From SG8-40 sp050050435 (GTDB taxonomy: Bacteria > Pseudomonadota > Gammaproteobacteria > Burkholderiales > Eutrophovitaceae), in contig JASFUE010000007.1 in the NCBI GenBank assembly GCA_050050435.1, forward strand, positions 1 to 23,080: a stretch of DNA of 23,080 nt, written 5' to 3'. Of this stretch, positions 1 through 8,127 are shown one piece after another (the first letter of the stretch is position 1; every line of letters begins with the position of its first letter). The notes beneath the pieces are model-generated. The model had not been told where the DNA came from. It did no database searches and saw only the letters and a list, made by a program, of their open reading frames with translations. Both the position numbers and the translations under genes were made by a program.

Positions 1-64
1 GGAGCAGCGAAAGGATCTTCCAGTCGGTCATATCCAGCGACATGTTCAGCATATTATGCTTCAT
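1..64 (-). CDS. Lrp/AsnC-family transcriptional regulator, N-terminus only (runs off the left edge)
   Basis: Reading leftward from an ATG at 64 gives about 21 codons before the edge. They end in LDMTDWKILSLL, which resembles the conserved first helix of Lrp/AsnC HTH domains (typically LDxxDxKIL). Three in-frame ATGs (64, 52, 43) are possible. The one at 43 gives a compact MSLDMTDWKIL start and leaves the Lrp-like site at 47-61 outside the coding region, so I prefer it. The gene diverges from the E1 gene at 205, an arrangement that recalls Pseudomonas mdeR next to mdeAB, where an Lrp-type regulator controls a 2-oxoacid dehydrogenase E1. Only the start is visible, so the family call rests on a short motif plus the binding-site match. 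Confidence 0.6.
   Translation of the reverse strand, partial: MKHNMLNMSLDMTDWKILSLL
47..61. promoter_or_regulatory. Lrp-like binding site 1
   Basis: CAGCATATTATGCTT matches 14 of 15 positions of the E. coli Lrp consensus YAGHAWATTWTDCTR; only the last base differs. Its core, positions 48-60, is a perfect palindrome (AGCATA, T, TATGCT). It lies directly upstream of the ATG at 43 of the divergent Lrp/AsnC-type regulator, which suggests autoregulation. Binding is inferred. Confidence 0.6.
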
Positions 65-77
65 TTAAAAATGATTC

Positions 78-92
78 CATAATTTTATGCTG
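78..92. promoter_or_regulatory. Lrp-like binding site 2
   Basis: CATAATTTTATGCTG matches 13 of 15 positions of the same Lrp consensus. Its centre is 31 bp from that of site 1, about three helical turns, so both sites would face the same side of the DNA as expected for a multimeric Lrp-type protein. A possible -10 element for the E1 gene, TATAAC at 95-100, begins three bases downstream; no good -35 is seen, which would suit an activator-dependent promoter. Confidence 0.5.
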
Positions 93-204
93 AATATAAC
101 GACTAATTCGACTTTAAACAAAACCCTATGCTACGTAAAAGGCGTTACCATTTGTCGTTTTTCCGGCCCCGACGGGCGAAACCCAAGAACATCAGGTGAC
201 AACC

Positions 205-2904
205 ATGACCGATCTCTCGGAAGTCAAGGATCTGAACGTTTCCGCTTTCTGGCGCGTCCTGCCGCAGGACCTCGACCCGGTGGAAACCCGCGAATGGATC
301 GATGCGCTCAAACAGATCGTCGAAGTCGAAGGGCCGGAACGCGCGACCTTCATTTTGATGAAACTGATCGAGCAGGCGCGGCGGCTGCGGGTACCACTGC
401 CACCGGTGGTCAATACGCCCTACAGCAACACGATTTCGCTGGCCGACCAGCCGCAATTCCCCGGCAACCCCGAAATCGAGGCACGGATCTCGGCGCTGGT
501 TCGCTGGAATGCGCTGGCCATGGTGGTTCGCGCCAATCGCGCGCATCCGGAACTGGGCGGTCACATTGCCACCTATGCCTCATCGGCCGACCTGTTCGAA
601 GTCGGCTATAACCATTTTTTCCGGGCCGGACAATCGGGAGATCTGGTTTACTTCCAGCCACATTCAGCACCCGGTGTATATGCGCGCGCTTTCATGGAAG
701 GGCGCCTGAGCGAAGAACATCTGTCCAACTACCGCCAGGAAACCGGCGGCAAAGGCCTGTCGTCATATTGCCATCCCTGGCTGATGCCCGATTTCTGGCA
801 GTTCCCGACCGGCTCGATGGGACTGGGCGCGATCACGGCCATCTACCAGGCACGTTTTGTCCGTTACCTCGAAGATCGCGGCATCAAGTCCGCCGACAAC
901 CGCAAGGTGTGGTGCTTTGTCGGTGACGGCGAAATGGACGAGCCGGAATCGCTCGCCGGACTGTCGATGGCGTCACGCGAAGGGCTGGACAATCTGATTT
1001 TCGTGGTGAACTGCAACCTGCAGCGACTCGACGGCCCGGTGCGCGGCAATGGCTCGGTGGTGCAGGAACTGGAAGGCCTGTTCGGCGGTGCTGGCTGGAA
1101 CGTGATCAAGGTAATGTGGGGCTCGGACTGGGATCCGCTGTTTGCGCGCGATACCGACAACATCATTCTCAAGCGGTTACACGAAACAGTCGATGGTGAA
1201 TTCCAGAAGTACGCGGCGACCGACGGCCAGTTCAACCGCGAGCATTTCTTCAACAAGTATCCGGAACTGCAGAGCCTGGTTGCGCATATGTCTGACGAGG
1301 ACATTGACCGGCTCAAACGCGGCGGACATGATCCGATCAAGATTTACGCGGCCTACCACGCCGCCGTGAACCATCGCGGCCGCCCCACGGTCATTCTTGC
1401 CCAGACCAAGAAAGGCTACGGTATGGGTCACTGGGGACAAGGCAAGATGACTGCCCACCAGCAAAAGAAACTGGAAACTGACGCGCTGCTGGCCTTCCGT
1501 GACCGCTTCGCGCTGCCGATTTCGGACAGCGACGTGGAGAACCTGCGCTTCAACCTCCCGGCCAAGGACAGCCCGGAGATGAAATATCTGCACGCGCGGC
1601 GAGAGGCGCTCGGTGGCTACCTGCCGGCGCGTGCGCGCAAATCCGATCCGCTGCCGGCACCGGAACTGTCGGCTTTTTCCAAGCTGCTCGGCGGCACCGG
1701 CGATCGCGAGCAGTCGAGCACCATGGTGTTCGTGAACATGCTCGCGCAGCTACTGCGCGACAAACAGTTCGGCAAACACGTCGTTCCAATCGTCGCCGAC
1801 GAAGCGCGTACCTTCGGAATGCAATCGCTGTTTCGGCAGGTGGCAATCTATTCGCCGTTCGGTCAGCTCTACGAACCGGAGGACAAGGACGAGTTGCTCT
1901 ACTACAAGGAAGCGAAAAACGGGCAGATTCTGGAAGAAGGCATCACCGAGGCCGGCGCCATATCATCATGGCTGGCCGCAGCGACTTCCTACTCCGCGCA
2001 CGGTGTGCCAACGCTGCCGTTCTATGTGTTCTATTCCTGTTTCGGTTTCCAGCGCATCGGCGACCTGGTGTGGGCGGCGGGCGATTCGCGCGCGCGTGGT
2101 TTCCTGCTCGGCGCAACCGCCGGACGCACTACGCTCTCCGGGGAAGGCTTGCAGCACGAGGACGGCTCCAGCCATCTGCTGTTTTCCACCGTACCGAACT
2201 GTGTGGCCTACGACCCGACTTATGGTTACGAACTCGTCACCATCATTCAGGATGGCATGCACCGCATGCTCGACGAGCAGGAAGACGTGTTTTATTACGT
2301 CACCATGATGAACGAGAACTATGCGCATCCGGCCATGCCCGAAGGCGCGCAGGAAGGCATCCTCAAGGGGATGCACCGAATCGAACAATCCACTCTGAAA
2401 AAACCGGTGGCGACAGCGCAACTGCTTGGCTCCGGCGCCATCTTGCGCGAAGTTCTGGCGGCCACCCGGTTGCTGGAACAGGACTGGAAAGTAGCTGCCG
2501 ATGTCTGGAGCGTGACCAGTTTTACCGAACTGCGCCGCGACGGTATGACGGTGGAACGTCGCAATCGCTTCAATCCGGAGAACGATCCCGAGCTGTCATG
2601 GGTCGAGCAGTGTCTGAACGACACCGCCGGGCCGGTGATTGCATCGACTGACTACATGCGTACGGTTGCGGACCTGATCCGCACCTGGGTGCCGCGACGT
2701 TATGTCACGCTGGGCACAGACGGCTTCGGACGCAGCGACACGCGCGCGGCGTTGCGCGACTTCTTTGAAGTCGACCGTCATCATGTCGTTATCGCCACAT
2801 TGAAAGCACTGGCGGACGAAGGCAGCATCGAGCGCAAACTCATCGGTGAAGCTCTGCGCAAGTACGACATAGCTGCCGATCGCCCCAATCCGTGGGACGT
2901 ATAG
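205..2904 (+). CDS. aceE: AceE-type homodimeric 2-oxoacid dehydrogenase E1 (pyruvate or 2-oxobutyrate; MdeB-like paralogue)
   Basis: Thiamine-diphosphate E1 that decarboxylates a 2-oxoacid and acylates a lipoyl E2. At 899 aa it matches the AceE family (E. coli 887 aa) along its whole length. The ThDP/Mg motif GDGEMDEPES starts at residue 240, with D241, N271 and Q273 as metal ligands. ADEARTFGM, FGFQRIGDL, GEGLQHEDG and the C-terminal LGTDGFGRSD are all present. An in-frame GTG at 196 exists, but ATG 205 is preferred because AGGTG at 194-198 then serves as its ribosome site. No E2 or E3 gene follows, so the enzyme would have to borrow them from another locus. The active-site loop GHWGQGKMTAHQQKK differs from the usual AceE form, and an Lrp-type regulator is divergent. 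Both fit an MdeB-like 2-oxobutyrate dehydrogenase, but substrate cannot be proven from sequence. Confidence 0.88.
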   Translation: MTDLSEVKDLNVSAFWRVLPQDLDPVETREWIDALKQIVEVEGPERATFILMKLIEQARRLRVPLPPVVNTPYSNTISLADQPQFPGNPEIEARISALVRWNALAMVVRANRAHPELGGHIATYASSADLFEVGYNHFFRAGQSGDLVYFQPHSAPGVYARAFMEGRLSEEHLSNYRQETGGKGLSSYCHPWLMPDFWQFPTGSMGLGAITAIYQARFVRYLEDRGIKSADNRKVWCFVGDGEMDEPESLAGLSMASREGLDNLIFVVNCNLQRLDGPVRGNGSVVQELEGLFGGAGWNVIKVMWGSDWDPLFARDTDNIILKRLHETVDGEFQKYAATDGQFNREHFFNKYPELQSLVAHMSDEDIDRLKRGGHDPIKIYAAYHAAVNHRGRPTVILAQTKKGYGMGHWGQGKMTAHQQKKLETDALLAFRDRFALPISDSDVENLRFNLPAKDSPEMKYLHARREALGGYLPARARKSDPLPAPELSAFSKLLGGTGDREQSSTMVFVNMLAQLLRDKQFGKHVVPIVADEARTFGMQSLFRQVAIYSPFGQLYEPEDKDELLYYKEAKNGQILEEGITEAGAISSWLAAATSYSAHGVPTLPFYVFYSCFGFQRIGDLVWAAGDSRARGFLLGATAGRTTLSGEGLQHEDGSSHLLFSTVPNCVAYDPTYGYELVTIIQDGMHRMLDEQEDVFYYVTMMNENYAHPAMPEGAQEGILKGMHRIEQSTLKKPVATAQLLGSGAILREVLAATRLLEQDWKVAADVWSVTSFTELRRDGMTVERRNRFNPENDPELSWVEQCLNDTAGPVIASTDYMRTVADLIRTWVPRRYVTLGTDGFGRSDTRAALRDFFEVDRHHVVIATLKALADEGSIERKLIGEALRKYDIAADRPNPWDV

Positions 2905-3063
2905 GCTGTTGCAGGCCGTGTGCCGATACTGCCGACGCGCCACGTCGGTGTTCCGACCGGCGAGCGCACAGGCAGGTTGGCGGTGCGGTAAGACTTGTTT
3001 CGACGGGCGCAGGTATGTAAAACTCGCAAACTCCTGATTAACAAATGTGTTTTTTTGGATCCG

Positions 3064-3576
3064 ATGCGAGCTTTTCTGTTCCTGACCGTTGCCCTGGTCG
3101 CGCTGGCCAAGCCTGCGACCGCGGCAGATATATCGAAACTCCAGACCTGGCAGGGCGGCCCGGTTCCTGCTCTTGAATTGCAGAGCCTCGACGGCAAGCA
3201 GCACCAGATCACTGACTACCGCGGCAAGGTACTGGTGTTGAATTTCTGGGCGACCTGGTGCGCACCATGCGTGAAAGAGATGCCTTCCATGGAATCGTTG
3301 GCAAAGCGGCTATCCGACCAGGATTTTGCACTGCTTACAGTCAACTTCGGCGAACAACCGGCGCGTATCAAACCGTTCCTGGAAAAAATTGGCGTCAACG
3401 TTACGGTGCTGCTCGATCCGGATATGCGCGCTTCCAGGGCATGGGTAAAAAAAGGGCTGCCGACTACATTCATCATCGACGCGGACCAGAAGATTCGCTA
3501 CCAGGTACTTGGCGAACTATCTTGGGATTCGCCCGAAGTCGAGAACAGGATCAGGGAACTGTTGCCAACAGGATAA
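3064..3576 (+). CDS. TlpA/ResA-like exported thioredoxin-fold protein
   Basis: A 170-residue thiol-disulfide exchange protein of the AhpC/TSA-thioredoxin (TlpA/ResA) type. ATG 3064 begins a clear Sec signal peptide (MRAFLFLTVALVALAKPATAA), so action in the periplasm is expected. The redox motif WATWCAPC has cysteines at residues 66 and 69. The later LPTTFIIDADQKI contains the cis-Pro loop typical of the fold. A longer frame opens at 2995 but would put 23 unlikely residues before the signal peptide, so I reject it. The gene starts 159 bases after the E1 gene and ends 34 bases before the exported transglutaminase-like gene. Partners are unknown; cytochrome maturation or protection of exported thiols are typical roles of the family. 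Confidence 0.85.
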   Translation: MRAFLFLTVALVALAKPATAADISKLQTWQGGPVPALELQSLDGKQHQITDYRGKVLVLNFWATWCAPCVKEMPSMESLAKRLSDQDFALLTVNFGEQPARIKPFLEKIGVNVTVLLDPDMRASRAWVKKGLPTTFIIDADQKIRYQVLGELSWDSPEVENRIRELLPTG

Positions 3577-3610
3577 TAGAGACTCCGACGCAAATTCGGA
3601 AACTACAACT

Positions 3611-4702
3611 GTGAACAGACGTTCGTTTCTGCTGAGCAGCGCAGGTGGTTTGATGGCATCAGTGCTGCCGCGCCTTGCCAATTGCGCGCGGGAGCATTTT
3701 GACCCCGTGCCGATGGGCTGGCGCACCTTCGAAGTCACCACCCGCATTGAACTACTCGACCGCACCGGCGCTCGCCGTGTCTGGTTACCGTTACCTTCGA
3801 TGCGTGACGATGCCTGGATACGGCCGATGGGCAATACCTGGTCAGGCAACGCGCGTATTGCACGGCCATTGACAACAGCATCCGGCGAATCGCAGATGCT
3901 GTTTGCGCAATGGGATGCTGGCGAACCAACACCAGTCATCGAAGTGACCAGCCAATTTGCCACGCGCGACCGTAAAACCGACTGGCGCGCGCGAAACAAT
4001 CAACGGCTAACTGCCTCCGAGCAGGAATTCTATACGAGCGCAACCAGCCTGATCCCCATCGACGGCATCGTTCGGGACACCGCCCTGGCGGCCACACGCT
4101 CGGCACGGACAGACCGTGAAAAGGCGCAGGCCATTTACGAGTGGGTCGTCGAAAACAGCGTGCGTGATCCGCAAACGCGCGGCTGTGGCCTTGGCGATAT
4201 TGGCACCATGCTGCTAACAGGTAACCTGCGCGGCAAGTGCGCGGACATCAATACGTTGTTCGTCGGGTTGTGCCGCTCGCTCGGTATTGCGGCACGCGAT
4301 CTTTACGGCGTACGCGTTGCTCAATCGCGTTTTGGTTATCGCAGCCTTGGTGCCGGCGGCGACATCAGCAAGGCGCAACATTGCCGAGCCGAAGTGTTCC
4401 TCAACGATTACGGATGGGTGCCGGCAGATCCGGCCGACGTGCGCAAAGTCGTTCTCGAAGAACGCCCGGGCCTGACGCTGTCGCATCCCCTGGTTAGCCA
4501 GGTGCGCGAAAAGCTGTTCGGTGCCTGGGAAGGCAATTGGGTCCCTTTCAATTTCGAACACGACGTGCAACTGCCAATGTCCGACGGAACGATACTTCCG
4601 TTTTTCATGTATCCGCAGGGAGAAACCGCAAGCGGGCGGCTGGACAGCCTCGACCCGGCAACCTTCAGATATAGCCTGACGTCGGTCGAAATCCCTGCTT
4701 GA
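3611..4702 (+). CDS. Exported transglutaminase-like domain protein (Tat signal)
   Basis: A 363-residue protein starting at GTG 3611, chosen because it begins MNRRSFLLSSAGG-, a twin-arginine signal with the RRxFL core. The frame is open from 3509, but the extra 34 residues have no signal character. The transglutaminase/cysteine-protease core is intact: C210 in GKCADIN, H257 in AQHCRAEV and D273 in WVPADPAD form the expected triad. The N-terminal half (about residues 35-150) is a beta-rich region as found in many bacterial transglutaminase-like proteins. These usually act as peptidases or amidases rather than cross-linkers. It lies between an exported thioredoxin-like gene and a HAD phosphatase whose TTG start overlaps this stop by four bases. 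The real substrate is unknown. Confidence 0.8.
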   Translation: MNRRSFLLSSAGGLMASVLPRLANCAREHFDPVPMGWRTFEVTTRIELLDRTGARRVWLPLPSMRDDAWIRPMGNTWSGNARIARPLTTASGESQMLFAQWDAGEPTPVIEVTSQFATRDRKTDWRARNNQRLTASEQEFYTSATSLIPIDGIVRDTALAATRSARTDREKAQAIYEWVVENSVRDPQTRGCGLGDIGTMLLTGNLRGKCADINTLFVGLCRSLGIAARDLYGVRVAQSRFGYRSLGAGGDISKAQHCRAEVFLNDYGWVPADPADVRKVVLEERPGLTLSHPLVSQVREKLFGAWEGNWVPFNFEHDVQLPMSDGTILPFFMYPQGETASGRLDSLDPATFRYSLTSVEIPA

Positions 4703-5553
4703 AACCCGAACCAATTCCCCGGATTTCGATCGGCGCGCTGATCGAACGCTACGATCTGCTGCTTTTCGACGCTTACGGCGTGCTGGTCCACGCGTCCGGG
4801 GCATTGCCCGGTGCGCGCGAAATCATCGCCAGGCTGAAAGACGCGGCAAAGCCATTCGCCGTTCTGACCAATGACGCTTCCAAATTGCCGAAGACTGCAG
4901 CGCGGCGTTATGAGGGATTCGGACTGGACATCGGCGCAGAGCGCATTCTTTCCTCGGGCCTGTTATTACGCGAATTTTTCGAGCGCCACCAGCTGCACGG
5001 ATCGCGTTGCGCCGTGCTCGGCACGACCGACAGCGAACGCTTCGTGGAACTTGCTGGCGGAACCGTTGTTCCGGCAAATACGGATTTCGACGTACTGGTC
5101 GCAGCAGATGAAAACGGATTCAACTTCGTCGAAACCGTCGACGCAGCGCTGACAAGCCTGTTCCGTTCAATTGACCAGGGGCGGACCGTGCAACTCGTTC
5201 TCCCCAATCCGGACCTGATATTTCCCCACGGCGAACAACGTTTCGGCATCGCTGCCGGCAGCGTCGCGCTGATCATCGAGGCTGCATTGCGGCGGCGCTA
5301 TCCGCAGCGCACGGACCTGGTGTTTGCACGCCTTGGCAAACCCGCTTCCGATCTTTACGAAGCGGCGATGAGCGCATTCGGCACACGCAACGCGGTCATG
5401 ATCGGAGACCAGCTCGAAACCGATATTGCGGGCGCACTGTCCTGCAATGTCGATTGCGCCCTGATCGCCACCGGAGTGGCCGTGGTGAACGACGCCACAA
5501 CAGCCACCTCGATTCGCCCGACTTACTGGATGCCATCGCTGCACGATGAATAA
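4699..5553 (+). CDS. HAD-superfamily class IIA (NagD-like) hydrolase
   Basis: A 284-residue protein with the layout of NagD-like HAD phosphatases: motif I DAYGVLVHASG near residue 24, motif II VLTNDASK, a conserved Lys in LGKPASDLY, and motif IV MIGDQLETDIAGA. The start is TTG 4699, which overlaps the upstream TGA (TTGA) and implies translational coupling; no ATG or GTG gives a full-length motif I. The second aspartate of motif I (DxD), usually the general acid/base, is replaced by tyrosine (Y26); a related subgroup carries Trp there. Catalysis may therefore be altered. Family members dephosphorylate small sugar or nucleotide phosphates. The substrate here is not known, and no neighbour points to one. 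Confidence 0.8.
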   Translation: MKPEPIPRISIGALIERYDLLLFDAYGVLVHASGALPGAREIIARLKDAAKPFAVLTNDASKLPKTAARRYEGFGLDIGAERILSSGLLLREFFERHQLHGSRCAVLGTTDSERFVELAGGTVVPANTDFDVLVAADENGFNFVETVDAALTSLFRSIDQGRTVQLVLPNPDLIFPHGEQRFGIAAGSVALIIEAALRRRYPQRTDLVFARLGKPASDLYEAAMSAFGTRNAVMIGDQLETDIAGALSCNVDCALIATGVAVVNDATTATSIRPTYWMPSLHDE

Positions 5554-5607
5554 TGTTCATTGGCTGGTGCAACCGCATGGCACCGCGCCAGACGCAGCCA
5601 GCCAACG

Positions 5608-6492
5608 ATGAACGAACGCCGTCCGCTCGATGCCGGGGCGATAGCCACCATGATCTTGCTGACCTCAATCTGGGGATTTACCCAGGTTGCGGTCAAGCTT
5701 GCTGCCGCTGACATTTCAGAGGTGATGCAAGGCGGGTTACGATCGATCGTATCGCTGGTGTTGTTGCTGGGCTGGGCTCGCTGGCGCGGAGTCCCCCTGT
5801 TTGCGCGTGACGGCACCTGGTGGCCCGGGCTGCTGGCGGGCGCACTGTACGCCGGCGAATTTTTCTTCGTCTATGCCGGGCTCGCCCATACCAGCGCGTC
5901 ACGAATGGTGGTGTTCGTCTATCTGGCACCGGTACTCACGGCGATTGGCGTGCACCTGTTCGTATCCGGCGAACAGCTTGTCGGACGCCAGTGGATTGGC
6001 GTTGCTCTCGCCTTTGCCGGTATTGGGGTCGCTTTCGGTGACGGCTTCGTCGCCAGTCCGGCATCCCTGCTCGGCGACACGTTTGGCATCGTCGCCGCCT
6101 TCCTGTGGGCGGCCACGACCGTGGTCATCCGAACGAGCGCACTGTCGCGCGCGAGCGCGTCAAAAACGCTGCTGTATCAAATAACCATTGCCGCACTCAC
6201 CTTGCCACTGGCATCGAAACTGATAGGCGAGCCCGGCGTGATTGCAGTCACCGTCACTGCCGTCGCCAGTATCGCCTTTCAGGGAATTATCGTTTCGTTT
6301 GCCAGTCATCTGGCCTGGTTCTGGTTGCTGACGCGTTTCCTCGCCGGACGCCTCGCGGCCTTCTCCTCACTGGCGCCATTGTTCGGAGTGCTGGCCGGCG
6401 TCGTGGTACTCGGTGAGCCACTCCGCGGACAATTCGCCGTCGCTGCCGGCCTGGTTATCCTGGGAATCTATCTGGTCAACCGGCGCACCTGA
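5608..6492 (+). CDS. EamA/DMT-family permease
   Basis: A 294-residue integral membrane protein with about ten hydrophobic segments arranged as two EamA repeats. IWGFTQVAVKLA near the N-terminus and the WAATTVVIRTSAL/LGEPL segments in the second half are typical of drug/metabolite transporters. A longer frame opens at a TTG at 5560, but its extra 16 residues are Arg/His-rich and unlike the family, so I take ATG 5608. The ribosome site is weak. Members of this family export amino acids, purines or metabolites; nothing in the sequence fixes the substrate. It starts 54 bases after the HAD gene and is followed by 203 bases without a gene, in which I see no clear terminator or promoter. Confidence 0.82.
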   Translation: MNERRPLDAGAIATMILLTSIWGFTQVAVKLAAADISEVMQGGLRSIVSLVLLLGWARWRGVPLFARDGTWWPGLLAGALYAGEFFFVYAGLAHTSASRMVVFVYLAPVLTAIGVHLFVSGEQLVGRQWIGVALAFAGIGVAFGDGFVASPASLLGDTFGIVAAFLWAATTVVIRTSALSRASASKTLLYQITIAALTLPLASKLIGEPGVIAVTVTAVASIAFQGIIVSFASHLAWFWLLTRFLAGRLAAFSSLAPLFGVLAGVVVLGEPLRGQFAVAAGLVILGIYLVNRRT

Positions 6493-6695
6493 TCGCCGCA
6501 GCGCACCAAACGCGACGCGGTCCCGCTGTGATCAGCCTTTGTTTCCTCCTGAATTGGCGGCATCGCTTGGGCAACTGATACACAATCGGGTACTGTATCG
6601 ACGCTGAAGAGCCCAACGTCGGCAATTGATCCAGCCGTCTGGCCAACGCGCTTGCCCGAAGCCTGCCAACTACATCGATCTGAAAGGAATGCTCA

Positions 6696-7148
6696 ATGCT
6701 GCCACCGCGCATCGACAAGGACGTCGTCAAGGAAAAAATCGGCCCCTACGCCGACAAGTCACAAAGCCTCGAACAACGCGGAGCGATCTACGAGGAGTTA
6801 CTCGGCTTCGTCCCACCGCGCATTGAAGCGCGTCTGAATGTGACCGGCGCACTCGATCCGAAGATGGTTGAACTGCAGGAGAAGATGCGCGAGCACGGCA
6901 TGTATCCGAAGTGTTTCGACGTCAAGACCGCGCAACTGATGCTGTTCGGCATGTTGCTGATGGATCTGAGCGATGCGGCCATTCTGCATGCCATCGCCGC
7001 GCGCCGGGCCGGCGCGTCGTGGGAAGAAATGCAGGGTGTGATCAATCTGTGTTTTCTTTTCCGCGGCCTGTCCGCTGCCAACCGGGGCGCCGAGATATTG
7101 GCGAGAATTGCGAAACGCGAAGATGAAATCGAAAAAGGCGGCAAATAG
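6696..7148 (+). CDS. Carboxymuconolactone decarboxylase-like (AhpD-fold) protein
   Basis: A 150-residue, all-helical protein with one CMD domain. The helix pair KTAQLMLFGMLLMDLSDAAI and LHAIAARRAGASWEEM corresponds to the conserved CMD core, including the H-x3-A-x-x-AGA pattern. The CxxC found in the peroxidase-type members (AhpD) is absent: the aligned positions are Leu and Ala. This makes a decarboxylase/lactonase-like role more likely than a thiol peroxidase one. ATG 6696 has a good AAGGA seven bases upstream. The gene leads the aromatic block and precedes the DmpE-type hydratase by 134 bases. It could act on a ring-cleavage product, but it is shorter and more divergent than PcaC, so the substrate is not assigned. 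Confidence 0.7.
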   Translation: MLPPRIDKDVVKEKIGPYADKSQSLEQRGAIYEELLGFVPPRIEARLNVTGALDPKMVELQEKMREHGMYPKCFDVKTAQLMLFGMLLMDLSDAAILHAIAARRAGASWEEMQGVINLCFLFRGLSAANRGAEILARIAKREDEIEKGGK

Positions 7149-7282
7149 ATCGCCGCTGTGGCATCGCGGGTAGCATCAGTGCCGGAGAACACACGGTTCG
7201 ATGCAATCAGGCACAATCTGACCGGGCAGCATCCATCGTTTGCGCCATGATGCAGAACGAAGCCCGTTTGAGGTAAAGACGT

Positions 7283-8071
7283 ATGGCAACCGACTCGAAA
7301 ACAATCGCCACACTGGGCGATGAACTATACGACGCCTGGCGCAACGCGGCGCAAATTGCACCGCTGACGGACCGGCAACCGGCAATCAGCATCGAGGATG
7401 CCTACCGCGTACAACTGCGAACGATCGAACGGCGCCTCGGCGACGGCGAGCGCATCGTCGGCAAGAAGATCGGCATCACTGCCAAGGCGGTGATGCAGAT
7501 GCTCAAGGTCGACCAGCCCGACTTTGGCCATCTGTTATCGGGCATGACTTTCAACGAGGGCGAAGCGCTCGAGGCGAAAGGGTTTTGTCAACCGCGCGGT
7601 GAAGGCGAAATCGCGTTCGTTCTCGGCAAGGATCTCGCAGGGCCCGGTGTCAAGGCACCCGATGTGCTGGCCGCTACCGAGTGCGTGATGCCGGCATTTG
7701 AAATCGTCGATTCCCGCGTAACTGACTGGAAAATCAAGATTCAGGACACTGTCGCCGATAACGGATCGGCTGCGGCTTTCGTGCTCGGCGACAATGCCGT
7801 GAGCGTGCGCGGACTCGACCTGGCAACTTGCGGAATGGTGCTGGAAAAGAATGGTGAAATCATTGGCACCGGTGCCGGCGCCGCATCGCTCGGCAATCCG
7901 GTCAACGCTGTGGCGTGGCTTGCCAACAAACTTGGCGAACTCGGCATTACACTCAAGGCTGGCGAAGTCATTCTGTCCGGATCGCTGTCCATCATGTTTC
8001 CGATCCAGCCCGGTGACGTCCTGCGCATGAGCCTGAATGGAATTGGCAACGTGTCCTGCCGTTTCGTTTGA
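7283..8071 (+). CDS. dmpE: 2-oxopent-4-enoate (2-hydroxypenta-2,4-dienoate) hydratase, DmpE/XylJ/MhpD type
   Basis: A 262-residue member of the hydratase/decarboxylase family that adds water to 2-hydroxypenta-2,4-dienoate to give 4-hydroxy-2-oxopentanoate in meta-cleavage pathways. Family motifs are IVGKKIGITAKAVMQML, DFGHLL, GEGEIAFVLGKDL, EIVDSRVTDWKIKIQDTVADN, GAGAASLGNPVNAVAWLAN and the C-terminal GNVSCRFV. As I recall the family, VTDWKIKIQDTVADN is closer to DmpE than to HpaH. GAGG at 7270-7273 gives a proper ribosome site for ATG 7283. Its homologue, the decarboxylase, follows at 8128; in Pseudomonas these two proteins form a physical complex that channels the unstable dienoate, so they are probably expressed together. 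Mg2+ or Mn2+ is the usual cofactor. Confidence 0.87.
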   Translation: MATDSKTIATLGDELYDAWRNAAQIAPLTDRQPAISIEDAYRVQLRTIERRLGDGERIVGKKIGITAKAVMQMLKVDQPDFGHLLSGMTFNEGEALEAKGFCQPRGEGEIAFVLGKDLAGPGVKAPDVLAATECVMPAFEIVDSRVTDWKIKIQDTVADNGSAAAFVLGDNAVSVRGLDLATCGMVLEKNGEIIGTGAGAASLGNPVNAVAWLANKLGELGITLKAGEVILSGSLSIMFPIQPGDVLRMSLNGIGNVSCRFV

Positions 8072-8127
8072 CAAACAATCCGATCGCGGTGAAATAGCCG
8101 CGACGCGATCAACATTGACGACGTGAT

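Noticed and set aside
2932..2948. CCGACG/CGTCGG inverted repeat after the E1 gene
   Set aside because: It has a 6-bp stem and no T-tract, so it is too weak to call a terminator.
2995..3063. Longer N-terminus for the thioredoxin-like protein
   Set aside because: It would put 23 residues ahead of a clear signal peptide.
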